Below, piece by piece: positions 22,373-33,473 of a DNA stretch of 64,000 nucleotides (the stretch's first letter is position 1; each line of letters begins with the position of its first letter). This stretch comes from Vicia villosa (Eukaryota; Streptophyta; Magnoliopsida; Fabales; Fabaceae). The position numbers were made by a program, and so were the translations under genes. The notes under the pieces are model-generated. The model was not told the origin of the DNA. It was given only the letters and a program-made list of their open reading frames with translations, and made no database searches. The stretch spans positions 28,523,915 through 28,587,914 of the forward strand of contig NC_081186.1 of the NCBI RefSeq assembly GCF_029867415.1, given 5' to 3'.

Positions 22373-24334
22373 CGCAGCATTCAAAAAATCAGCATTAGGA
22401 GGCATAAAACTTGACTTAAGCAAACATACAAACACCTTATGATCACACATCAATTGGAGCACGAATTTTCCATCAATTCACCATCAAATAGGACCAATAT
22501 AGCATCAAAGATGCATCACACACAAGCATAAAAGAATCACATTATGATAGATGAAAAAGGATGAAGAAAATTACCAAATCTTGAACAAAACTAGATCTAC
22601 TTCAAGAATCACCAACACAAATTTTGATCTCTCAACAATTAAAGAAAAAAGAGTGAAATGGATGGTGGTTTAGCTCAAAGTTTGTGAGGTTCAAGATGTT
22701 ACTCACAAACTTTATGAAAGAAAAAGAGCTTTGGTGAATTTGGTAAGGATGAGGAGAGAAATTGCAAGGGGTTTTTTGGCTCTCAAAGCTTGAGAAATGA
22801 GGGAGTAGAGACCTCTATTTATAGGATGGGAGCAAGAGTAGTGGTAGTTTGGTCTTTTTGCATTTGGTAATTAGCTTATGTTTAAATGGTATTTAAAATG
22901 GTAAAAATGGGGTTTAAGTGGGTTTAATGAAGGGAATTAATTTTGATGAGGTGGAAAATTGGTAAAATGACAAAAATGATCAAATAAAATGTGATTGGTG
23001 CCAAAATGGTGTCATGCTTCCCTCTTTTTTTTCAAATTTCATCCAGGGAAATCGATTTCCTATATGGGTAAATCGATTTCCATAGTGAAATTTTCAAAAA
23101 TTCCTTTTCTTGCACTGTTTTGATTTTGCCCGATCTTTTTCCTGCAAAACACAAACAAAGGAAACAAAATGCATATTTTTGGATTTTGGTTAGTATAAAA
23201 CAAATTAAAGAAAATTAGGTGCTTGATAGTTCCCCTCAAAGACGAAGCGAACATAACACCGAAAAATGAAATCTCAAGATTGTGATCTTGATTAATGATT
23301 GAGATGCAAATGATGTATGATCTTAGGGTCAAAAATTGGGGTATGACACTAAGCTCAGTTAATTCACCTTATGCATTCAGGTTCCAAGAGACTTCTGGAT
23401 TTGCACCTTTGATGATGATAGTTTCACAAGAAAAGAGAACTTTTGAGATGGCAGTTACTTCTCCCTTTTGGTAGTCACAATATTGTGTTGTTCGGGAATT
23501 TATTGACTTCTCTTTTTTCATCTTTTTCTTTTGATATCCCTAACTTTTGCCTGAACTGTCTATTTTGAACTTACAGTCAGCGGGATGCCTTGATTTTTTT
23601 GCCTAAGTCATCTTTTAGTTTTGACTTAGCAGACTTTTCTTTGATTTTATATTATTTTTTATATATATTTTTTTGAAAGATAGTGACTGCCTTGCTTAAT
23701 GATTGATGAACCATCATTGGCTTTTGATTGACATCTCCAACACTTCTTTGATGTGTACGGAGGAACGCTTGTGATTGAAACCTTTGTTGAAAGGTGTACT
23801 GAATGATTCCCTTAAAATAGAATGCACAGCCAAATTAACTGAGAACTACCCTGCCCCAAGTTTAAAATGCGGGTTTTTTCGTTTAGAAAGAAACTCCTAC
23901 TTCGAAGGCTCAAAGGGGTTAACAAGGGATTAACTTCCTTATTTCTCCAGTGTTTGGGAATTGAAACAATGCCTGTACATCATCAACAAACTTTTATTTG
24001 AAAGCATACAATTCAACAACTTGGGTATTTCGTTGTCATCATCCTCCCTCCAATCTTTGCATAAAACACAAGTTTGATAGAGAAAACAAATAGAAGAATT
24101 TTTTTGTAAAAGAAGGCATAAACATAAACATAGTGGATGTGAATTAATTCAAAATATGCAATGCTCATTTCATTAAAATTAACATTCCGAAACAAATAAA
24201 GTTTGAAAGCAAACAATACAATGAAGGAAATGCAAACAGTAAAGAAACGAGGCCTAGCGACTAATCAGCAACAAGGATGAGCTATCCTGTCTGAAACACT
24301 TGGCTTTAGGAGACCATCTGGCTATGACTTGTCT

Positions 24335-24967
24335 TTAGCCACTTTGATCTGGCAAAGGATTAGTGACAACATTGGGACCAACATCTTTAAAAGAGAGGAG
24401 CTTCATCCTCACCAACTCTTGCACTAAGGCCTTCAAAGCATAGCAGTGTTCTAAATCGTGGCCAGCACCACCCTGGTGAAATTCACAATGAAGATCAGGC
24501 CGAAATCCTTTTAAGGGAGGGTTTCGAGGAGGAGGCATGGCTCTTGTTTTGATCAACCCTTTCCGAACCAACGCGGGATATAGTTCAGTGTAAGTCATGG
24601 GAATAGGATCATAAGTTGTCCTACCACGAATCTGATTTTGTTTCTGCTTCTTATTACCTTGAGAAGGAACAGACAATGGACGTTGATGCAGGGTCCTATG
24701 AAGCACTGATTTAGGAAAGCAAATTGGCGTTTCTCCAAAATATGGATTACATGAAATAATAGATGGTTGCCCCTGATTCGGAGTAGCAACGGAAAAGGCT
24801 AAAGGAGTATCCACTTGCTTTGTGATAATTGGAGGAATGTTGCATTCTCTCTTCAACAAGACTTGCAGGATTTCCATAATTTGATTCATCTGAATTTTCA
24901 ACTTGCTGACCTCTACTCTTAGCAACTCTGGGTCTTGTTGAAGTTCTTCCATACTCTTCAGATACAT
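24335..24967 (-). pseudogene. gag: Shortened Ogre Gag with zinc-knuckle-like motif
   Basis: A 210-codon intact frame in the gag position of Ogre-2. The N-terminus is helix-prone and coiled-coil-like (MEELQQDPELLRVEVSKLKI, then MNQIMEILQVLLKRE), as in Ogre Gag. The middle is short and basic (KKQKQNQIRGR). The C-terminal half has the Ogre/Tat signature PIPMTYTELYPALVRKGLI (about residues 122-140) and a zinc-knuckle-like CEFHQGGAGHDLEHC (about 163-177, C-x2-H-x5-H-x4-C) followed by YALKALVQELV. Typical Ogre Gag is several hundred residues longer; the large central capsid-like core appears deleted without breaking the frame. Nothing downstream encodes protease or RT. It could be a relic, or a small Gag still made by a non-autonomous element; the uninterrupted frame leaves both open. 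ATG at 24967 is the first in frame; a second at 24952 (MEEL) fits the family start better. Confidence 0.75.
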
Positions 24968-26004
24968 GCTTCTAGTTCAATGTGTCGAGGAATCAGCTTG
25001 ACAGATAAGCAAACCACTCTGAAGATGGAGACATACGAGAATAAGTTTTCTGGACAACCTGGATGAATGCATGAAGTATGCAAATGATGCAATGCAAATG
25101 CAATGTTGTTTTTGTTAATGTTTGATTTTCAAAGAATTCAAGTTATTAATTTGTAAACATCAAAGCATGAGGAAGTAAATCCTAAATTGAATCAAAGCAT
25201 TGACCAAGTTATCATCAAGATCAATCATCCATTTTGGTGGATTAGGGTTTTCACCCTATCAACACCCAAGATCCATTGAGTTTGATGAAACTTATGATGT
25301 TTACAAAGAAAGACCTATGAGTTCCTTGGAAATCAAACGAATGCATGGTTTATGTATCCATCACAATCAAGATCACACAAGGTCACACAAACAAGGTTCA
25401 AAGTCACGAGCATGGAGTCATGGTTAAGAACCACCCACAAAGGTATGTGCTAAGGATTTTTGTATCTGTACAACGGGTTCTACAAAGTTCCCAAGGTCTG
25501 CATTCCATCTCGAGAATATTATCGGCTTAAGCGACTTACTCACCAACCAACAATATTCTAAAGAGAAACTCACTTGAGTGTATTATCGCGTGACAACCAA
25601 TTAGGACTTCACCCAACTAGTCTCCGCACTACGTCCTAAACGGCTAAGATGGGTTAAGGTATTCTAAGGTCCTCAGCTTTACAGACCCAACCAAAAGTAA
25701 CAATGCTTTCACGACTGACTCGTTTAACACTATCACCTTTAGCCAAGCCATTCTCCACTGAGTTGTGGGTCTCAAGTCAGCTCACAAAGGAATAACTCCA
25801 CATAAGCCAAAATGACTATACCACATCCTATCTTAATGTACACTCAAGTCCGGGTATAGGACTTATCTCACACAAGTATCAACCAAGCACCCATATAAGT
25901 AGATAAATATATATACAAAAGATATATACAAAAAGATATAGCAAACAAGAAGCAATAACATAAACACACAGATAAACAAAATAGGCTAAACCCATTTAGG
26001 AAAA

Positions 26005-26023
26005 GTCCCCAGCAGAGTCGCCA
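26005..26023 (-). promoter_or_regulatory. Primer binding site of Ogre-2 (tRNA-Arg type)
   Basis: TGGCGACTCTGCTGGGGAC on minus starts with TGG, complementary to the CCA end of a tRNA, six bases from the LTR end at 26030. tRNA-Arg is the primer reported for Ogre elements. Confidence 0.85.
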
Positions 26024-26029
26024 CTTTTC

Positions 26030-28271
26030 TGTAGCGGCAGAAAATTTGAGCTTAAGCCATTGGTTAACTTAACTCGTTAAAAAAAGCAAGAGTCGCCACC
26101 GAACTTTTTTTATTCCAAAAGAGGAAAGGGAAAAAACTCGAAAAAAACCACAAAGAGAAAATCTGGATACGGGGGTTGGTTATGTAAGGGGAAGGTGTTA
26201 GCACCCCTCACATCTGTGGTACTCCACAGGAACCTTTTGAAAATCTGTGTTTGAAAGTTAAAGCGGTTTTGTTTGCTAAAAAGAAATAAATAAGAAAAGA
26301 AAAGGTTATTTACAAAAGTTTGCTCGGCAAGACGTAATGTCTTGTGCCTACATACCTCCTCAGTGCAATGGAGAAGTCAGAGCATTTGTAGTTCTGCTCA
26401 AAAGTTTTGAAAAAAAGGTTTTATTGAAAACAGTTTTAAAGGAAAAAGAGTGCAAGTGCACAAAAGAGTTTAAAGAAGATCACTCGACAAAAGTCAAGGT
26501 TTTATTGTGAAAAGAGTTTTGAAAACAGGTCGACGGCGATGCGCGGGGCAATCGGCTTATGGTAGAAAACGGCTAACAACCTAATATTCTTTTATTTTGA
26601 AAAAACGGTTAAAAGTAAGCAAGCAATAATAAAGTAAAGCGATAAAGGAAAGCGGTAAAATTATTACATGGCCTCGGGGATGGGGATTACAAACTTAAAC
26701 GAATGGGGATGGAACTTACTACTAATTATTACAACCCAATTGAAAGATTAAAGCGGAAAATAAAAGGATAATATGTACAAAATCAAAATGAATTATAAAT
26801 GTCCACAAGTCTTCAAAGATGGTAATACCTCACAAAAATCAAGCAAATGTTAGTCATGGATATATATAATAATGCATGAATAAATGACAAAAAATACCAA
26901 CAAATATTAATCAAAATTAACTAGAGAAAGTATAGAAATGAGCACATTAAAATCTAAAAGAAAATTAAAATTAAACAACATATTTTGGTATTTTTAATAA
27001 GGAGAATAAAATCTAATTAATCTAACACAATGAAATATTTTTGTATTTTTAATAATAGTAGAGAAATAAAATCTAACTAAGCATATTTTTGTATTTTTCA
27101 ATTAGCATAAAAAACAATAACACAAAATACTAACAAATAATAAGAAAAATGCTAAAATGAGGGTGTAAATAAGGGTCTGGGCACTTGCCCAAAATCTGGA
27201 GAATAAAGGCCCAACAACAACATCCATGAGCAGCCAAAGGGGTGTAAAGCGCAAACACTGGTGCAAAGAAATAATCGGATGGGCTCAAATGTTGCAGGCC
27301 CAAGATCAAATCTCTTCTGTCAGTGGGAGGTGTGCTCATGGAATAATGGTGTATCATGTAATTCGGATTTGGGCTGCCTGATGACAACTTAAGCCCAATG
27401 TTAATTGAATGAAAAGAAAACCCTAATATAAACAAATATGGTGCGCCTATCTCATCCATTCTCAACCTCCCCTGTTTCACTCTGTTTCTACTCTCTCATC
27501 TCTGCTTACCTCTCAAACTCTCTGTTCACACGGTTCAAGCAACAATAACAACACAAAAATTCCCTACTTCAATTCATAATTTCTCACATTATTAAGCAAG
27601 AACAACACACAAAACCATAAGCCAACAAAAAAATCACATGCTAACCATACATTCAAGCAGAGAAGTTCATTCATCAACACACGATATCACAAAATAAGGA
27701 GACTTTAAGATCAAATTCCAGATTATCAGCCTAAATCTATGCTAATAGTAATCGAAAGCGGAGTAGAGAAAGAAGTTTACCGATTTAAATTGTTGAACAT
27801 TGATGATGATGATGTTCGAAGTAGCGTTTCGATTTGTAGCGTCGGAGTTGCGATGTGCAATCTGCTACCGGTTTCAACGATGATGATGCTTTGCCGGTTC
27901 CGATTCAGTGAAATTCTCTTGCGTGTGTCGCTGAAGATGTTGTTTGCGTTCAACTGTTGTTGTGTGATGTCGCGAACGTCGACTTAGGTATTTGGTTGCC
28001 CGGTGAATCGATGAAGGACGCGGTTTATTGAGCTATGCCAAGTGGTGCTCCTTGAACTTGTTACAGATCTGTGAAATGTTTTTGGATTGGTGAACTGTGA
28101 CTGCAAATCGGTTTGTGGAGGTCGATTGTTGTTATGGTGATGGTAATGACACTTTGGAATTGGATGAATCTGAACAGATTTATGGAGTGTATGAAGATTT
28201 TAGGAGTTGTGGTTAAACTGAAGGAGAGTTTATGGTGGTGAGGTCTGAAACGTGAAGGTAATGATGTTGTA
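26030..28271 (-). mobile_element. Ogre-2 5' LTR, distal part (R/U5 side)
   Basis: It ends CTGCCGCTACA at 26030 on minus, next to the primer binding site. 26648-28271 is collinear with 15041-16672 in the 3' LTR. It contains the AAGGGGAAGGTGTTAGCACC block (26188-26207) found near the end of Ogre LTRs. It is split from its upstream part (45947-47370) by the tandem array; the last five bases, TTGTA (28267-28271), are the target duplication. Confidence 0.93.
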
Positions 28272-30338
28272 TGTAACACCCCAAATTCTAAACTAATTAT
28301 TTTAGCGTGATGCTTAGCTATATTGATGAATTTTGGTGTATTTTAGAATAATTAGAATAATGAGTGGAATTATTTTAATTAGTAAAATAAAACAATATCA
28401 GTGTTAGAGATATTAAGGGCAAGAGTGGTCAATTGTGAAGAGTAATTGAGGGCAATGTGGGAAGACCATATTAGGGGTCTTAGGGGTAAAAAGAGAAAAG
28501 AGAAAAGAGGGAATCATTCTGCACGATTAAAGTTTTGAGAAGAGGCAGAATGAGAGAGCTAGGGCACGAAGAACATGGAGGGATACGTATAGAGAACGCG
28601 AAGAGAAATAGAATCCAACCGTGAATCGAGGTAAGGGGGGACTCTTCTAGTTAATTTCTATTATGCGATTGTAGGTAATAGAATAGATTGATATATGATT
28701 CGATTCGGTTGAGTATATTGGGATTGGGATTGTTGGATTTGGGGAGATTGATGATATTGCATGAAATTATGATTGGAAAATGTGTTTTAATGATGCTTGA
28801 TGATGTGTGATAATGTCTACTATGTTTTTATACCTTTATATGATGTTGGGAATGCATTTAGGGTGAAAGGAGTGCGAAGTCGCAGGTCTGTCGCAGAATA
28901 GCGAATTGCTGAAATCGCAGGTCCGCTGAGCGGAGGGGGTCCGCTGAGCGGAGGCCCCAACATAGTTCGCTTCTGCCTGGTCCCGCTGGTGCTCCGTTGA
29001 GCGGACCCTGCTGGGCAGAAAATTTTCCAAACTTAGAAATTGCGTATCTTTTGATCCGTGTATCATTTCTTGGTGCCGTTTTGGGCGTTGTAAAGTTAAT
29101 TAAATATCTTAGATGAGGAATAGGTGATTGAGCGGTGGCTTGACTTATTTTTAAAATTGATTTAATTGCTTGTAAAAATGAAATATTTGGCATATGTGGA
29201 ATTGTGTGAATATGACCTTATTTCGGGTGATGATGGAAGAATTGTAATTATTATTCCTGGGATGATTGTTTTAATAGTTTAATGATTGTGCATGATTTGG
29301 TTAATGTAACAATGTGGTGAGGTTGTAATGATATAACGGTGATTTTGACGTTATATGTGGTGTGAATCATATTGATATAATTGTATATGGTGTTGAAACC
29401 GAATATATCATTCGGTGCTGTTTTGGTGAATTATTGGTGATGACGTTGTTCATTTTGATCATGTGGTGATTGTTTTGATCGTATGATGATGATTGATTTG
29501 TTTTGAATGATGCATGATACATGTACATACTTGTTGGTGATAACTATGTGAGTTATGGTGAGACGATGCGATGCATCGGATCGGTGATGTTTTAAGTATG
29601 TTATATGTGTGCATTCATTCATGTGCATTTGATGATGGATCCCGGTGATGTTTGGATCGTTGGTGGACATATTTCCCATTGTGTGGAAATTGTGTCGGTG
29701 GGCCGTATCTCGATGAGGCGTAGATCGGTTAGGTGGATTGATTCCACGGATTATTGGTACCACATGCATAGTGTCAGTCGGTCATATGCATCTTTGTCAT
29801 AACATGATTAAGTTGATTTTGTGTTATGTTTGGTGTTGTATTTGTTGTGATTGATGAATGATCATTGAATATCTGAATATATGATAAATTGGGTGAATGA
29901 TATATTATGATGTTTTACTGCTTATGATTGCATAACATTGAGTAATTGAGAATGAGACTCACCCTTACTTGTTGACATTTTTCAGATTTGAGAAGTAGCG
30001 GCATTAGTGCTCGGTGAGGATGACTCGTAGAGTTTATCCGTTGTTTTGGGTCGTGTCGGTCATGCTCTGATCTTGTAACACTGGGGAACGATAGTTTTAG
30101 AGTTTTAAGAGACTAATCTATTTTATTTGGTGTTGGTTTATATTTCCATTGGGTTGTATTGACGTTGTTTCCCATTCCGTTGTAATAAATATGATTATGT
30201 TTTGGTAAATCGTTTCCTAATGAAGCATGACTTTGACCTTAGTTGGTTTATCTATTTTAAATAATTGTGGCACCCTTGTGTATGTGTTTTTACTCTGATT
30301 ATATATTAAATTTCCGCGGGGTTTAGAAGGATGTTACA
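28272..30338 (+). mobile_element. Array LTR 1 (outer left)
   Basis: 2067 bp from TGTAACACCCC to GATGTTACA. It carries many private variants, for example GCTATATTG near 28311, AATAGAATAG near 28677 and TATATATTAAA near 30300. It differs from LTR 4 at roughly 25 positions by eye (about 1.2%). A leader junction GAGGTAAGGG lies near 28628. Confidence 0.95.
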
Positions 30339-30342
30339 ATAG

Positions 30343-30354
30343 TGGTATCAGAGC
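30343..30354 (+). promoter_or_regulatory. Primer binding site (initiator tRNA-Met type) of array units
   Basis: TGGTATCAGAGC lies four bases after the LTR end, a perfect match to the usual tRNA-Met-i site. It is repeated unchanged at 35546-35557 and 40749-40760, so all three units keep it. Confidence 0.92.
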
Positions 30355-33300
30355 AGGTCGGTCCGTCCGGCCAATTGTCGAGTCAGTTGAGTTGCACGAC
30401 AGTTGAATACTGTCGGCGTATTATCCCTTGGTACGCGACATGTGAGTGAATCACTTTCGGTACTTGTTTGTTTGTTGCGGGAGTTGGTTTGAAACAAGTG
30501 GGGGAGAAGCTTCGCTTCTCGGTTATGTTTCAGTTGTAAGATGATTGATTTAGTAGGTTGTTGTTGGCAACAGTGCAAGCGTTGTTGGAGTTGTTGTTTT
30601 TTGAATCGAAGGTGACTTGAAATTAGGAAGTTACAATGTATCAGCTCTACTGATGGGCTGCGAAGTTGTCAATTGAGTAGCCTTGCGTCTCGGAAGAGGT
30701 TCAGCTGCAGGTTTGCAAAGAGGATTAATGTCGTAATGTTTCAGAAATCGCACTTCGGCGATGGAATGTGTTGCTCAAGTTATAAGAATTTTTGGAAGTG
30801 AAGAGATATGATAAGGGGCTGTTTGGAATGTGATCAAGTTGAAGAGAATGAGTTTTGGAGTGAGATTTTCGTAAGCAAAACGCAGGAAAATTGCTGAATA
30901 GCTGCAGAGTTTCAAAAATTCATAACTGGAGTTCTGGACATCCGATTTGAGTTCCGTTTGAAGCGTCGGAAAGCTAATGAGATGAACTTTGTTATAAAAA
31001 TGGTTGCAGCAGCTGTAACATATTTAATTGTGACCGGATATTGTTGGAAAGAGGTGAAGTTGCGGTTACACTTGTTCTTAGAACTAGACTTGTTTGTTGG
31101 TACTGCACGGGATGTTAGTATCAGAGTTGAACGAATGGAAGAAATAATCAAAAGGTTTGTCTCTTGGACGTGTTGTTAGTATGTAGAAGTTGGTTCAAGG
31201 TGATCTTAATGGTAAGAGTGCAAATGTTATTGAAGCAATGTTGTTGCGAACCGGTGAGAGTATGGACTCATGAATTTGTATCAGTCGAGTTTGAGATGTG
31301 CGTAGATTATGGACGTGAATTGATTGAGAATGAGGAATTATTCCAATGTAAATGATAGTGGATGGATTAATTATGTAGATGGTATGTCTTGAGTATAGTT
31401 GGATTATAGTCGGGTGATTTTCGTAGTTGGATGAAAAGAAAGGATGTTGGTAGATCTTGGGAGCAAACGAGAGAGATGGAACTTATGTTCATCAATCTCA
31501 AATTCTGCCTTTTGCAATTATGGAGCAGCTGTCAGTAAAAGGGGCATAACTTTTTACTTGTGATTCAGATTGAAGCGATTCTGGACTTTTTGGAAGGTTT
31601 ACAAAATTTCCTACAGTTTGCATATAAGATTGGTTATTAGGAAGTTTGTAAAGAGGGAGAAAAGTGCGTTTTAACATTTGGGTATGATACTTACTTTTCG
31701 AAAATTCTGCATATGAGAATTATGAACCAGTCCCATTGAAAGGATGATAACTTTTGCTCGTAACTCGTATTTGAGCAATTCTTGATGTTCTGGAATCTAC
31801 ACGAATTTCCCTTCATTTTGGAATATAATTTTGTACTTAGGAGGTCTATATTGGAAGAGAAAATTGTGTTTGAAGTTGGGTGATTCTTGCTGAAAATTGA
31901 AAAGGTGAAGAAGAATGTAAAATATTGATAAGTAATGAAACATTGGTATTTGTAAGAATGCGACGGTATAGAGAAATGCATAGAGATGTAATTTATGTAG
32001 AATGAGAATGATTATAGTAGCAATGTTATGAGATGGTAATGTTGAGGGGAGAAGGAACTCAAGAGAGATCGCGATAATAATGTTGAGTTATGAATTGAAT
32101 GAGGCCAAGTGTGAAACTAGGTGGATTATAAAGGTTCTGAGAATAAAAGAAAGACGATTGGTTGGTTAGTGTGGTTGAAATTCTTAACTTGGATGAAAGT
32201 TGCAATTGGAGCGAACCGAATCGGGTGGTACTTGATGTAGTAATAATTCCCGATGTTAGAAGGATGTTTAATTGATAATTGTGTGGTGCTACGAGCGTGT
32301 ATAAGAATGTGTATTGGATTTTGAATGTTTTTGTATCATTGGCGAGCCTTACGGAGTGAATCCTAGATTGTGGAATCCATTATGAATTGTGGCCTTTTGG
32401 CAAATAAATGCATTGTCTAAATTAAAGGTGAATGCATGTTAATTGTGAATGAGTTCGTTGCAGTTTGGCGTAACTGGTGGGAATGTATGTGGATTATATG
32501 TGATAGTATGGGATGAATGCATGAATATATATTGTGAATATGTATGCATTTCAAGAGTGTCTTGAGTTATTTTTTGCACGTGAAGCATCATGGTGTACAT
32601 TCTTGTGTTGTGTGATTCTAATGAGAATTCGTCGTAACATCGTGTGCCCATGTGGGGTGTGAGCGATGATTACAAACGATTGTGTGCCTATGTGAGGTGT
32701 GAGCAATCCATAAACATTGTGTTCCCGTGTGGGGTGTGAGCAATGGGTGAACATCGTATGCTCGACGGTGAGTTACATTAAGTAACAAACGATGATTCCA
32801 AGAAGTTCCTGAATGAACTTGAGATGATTGAGTCGGTATCGCATTGCATGTGCATAGAGTCGTGAGTCTGTCTCTATGATTTGCATTTATCATCTCTGTA
32901 TTTGTGCATTAATGAATGAACACGAGTATGTATGTTTATGTCGAATGTTCCGAGGTGTTGTCTTACGGATCTAAGTTTGAAGTATTCGGTAACTTCGAGA
33001 GCGTAGAATACCTGTTGGAATAGAACTTTCAAAGAGTTAAGTCAAAAATCTTTATTATGTCGGTTTTGGTGATTGAAAGTTGGAGTAAACTTGGCGGAGT
33101 GGATACTTTACAAGTAATCAGAGTGCGCAACGAATGCATGGTGTAGTGCAGTTGTTCATACGTGAGTAAAAGTGATGTTGGTAGGTTGGTTGCGTTGATG
33201 TCGTGTTTAAGTTGTGTGTTCTTATGTTGTTGTGTTCTATATCTTAAACCGGAGAATTCATAAGTTGGTTACTCTTTGTGTTGTGATGTTAAGTTATGAA

Positions 33301-33460
33301 ATGTGTTACTTGAGTGACATGTGTGCTATTTTTGCCATTGATGTTATGAATTGTTGTATCATACATGGGTTGCCTTTCGGAGATGATAGTTGATTAGCCG
33401 GATGGAATAAGTAGTTGGAGTAGTTGAATCGGATAAATTTTCGAGGACGAAAATATTCTA

Positions 33461-33473
33461 AGTGGGGGAGAGT
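33461..33473 (+). promoter_or_regulatory. Polypurine tract of array units
   Basis: AGTGGGGGAGAGT abuts the next LTR start. It is identical at 38664-38676 and 43867-43879. Confidence 0.88.

Larger units (their letters stand above)
20163..23348 (-). mobile_element. Ogre-type solo LTR, target duplication CTAAG
   Basis: The 3186-bp LTR starts TGTCATACCCCAA at 23348 and ends CCGCTACA at 20163 on minus. It is flanked by CTAAG at 20158-20162 and 23349-23353. Removing it restores a junction homologous to Ogre-1 near 3523-3535. No primer site or polypurine tract adjoins it, so it is a solo LTR left by LTR-LTR recombination. It belongs to a different Ogre-type family from Ogre-1 and Ogre-2. A TATA box (CCTATAAATAGAG, minus) lies at 22813-22825. 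Confidence 0.93.
17972..26029 (-). mobile_element. Ogre-2 internal region with nested solo LTR
   Basis: Once the solo LTR at 20163-23348 and its extra target copy are removed, about 4.9 kb remains. In element order it has the primer binding site (26023-26005), a leader, a shortened gag (24967-24335), the core shared with Ogre-1, an unassigned stretch (19900-19160), a 110-bp higher-order repeat (19150-18411) and the polypurine tract (17983-17972). No protease, RT, RNase H or integrase is present, so it is a non-autonomous Ogre derivative. Confidence 0.87.
30339..33473 (+). mobile_element. Array internal region 1, non-coding
   Basis: 3135 bp. The primer site is at 30343-30354 and the polypurine tract at 33461-33473. 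The longest frames are under 100 codons, overlap on both strands and show no domains. It contains three diverged copies of a CATAACT / TAACTTTT module (about 30900-31010, 31545-31640, 31735-31850) and short near-repeats of GTGTGCCCATGTGGGGTGTGAGC at 32640-32745. It is distinguished from units 2 and 3 by shared differences such as GACCGG (31034) and GGACGTG (31310). Confidence 0.92.

Noticed and set aside
22041..22442. 133-codon plus-strand frame rich in lysine and asparagine
   Set aside because: It is antisense to the solo LTR and runs through the palindromic GGAAATCGATTTCC repeats, so it is chance.
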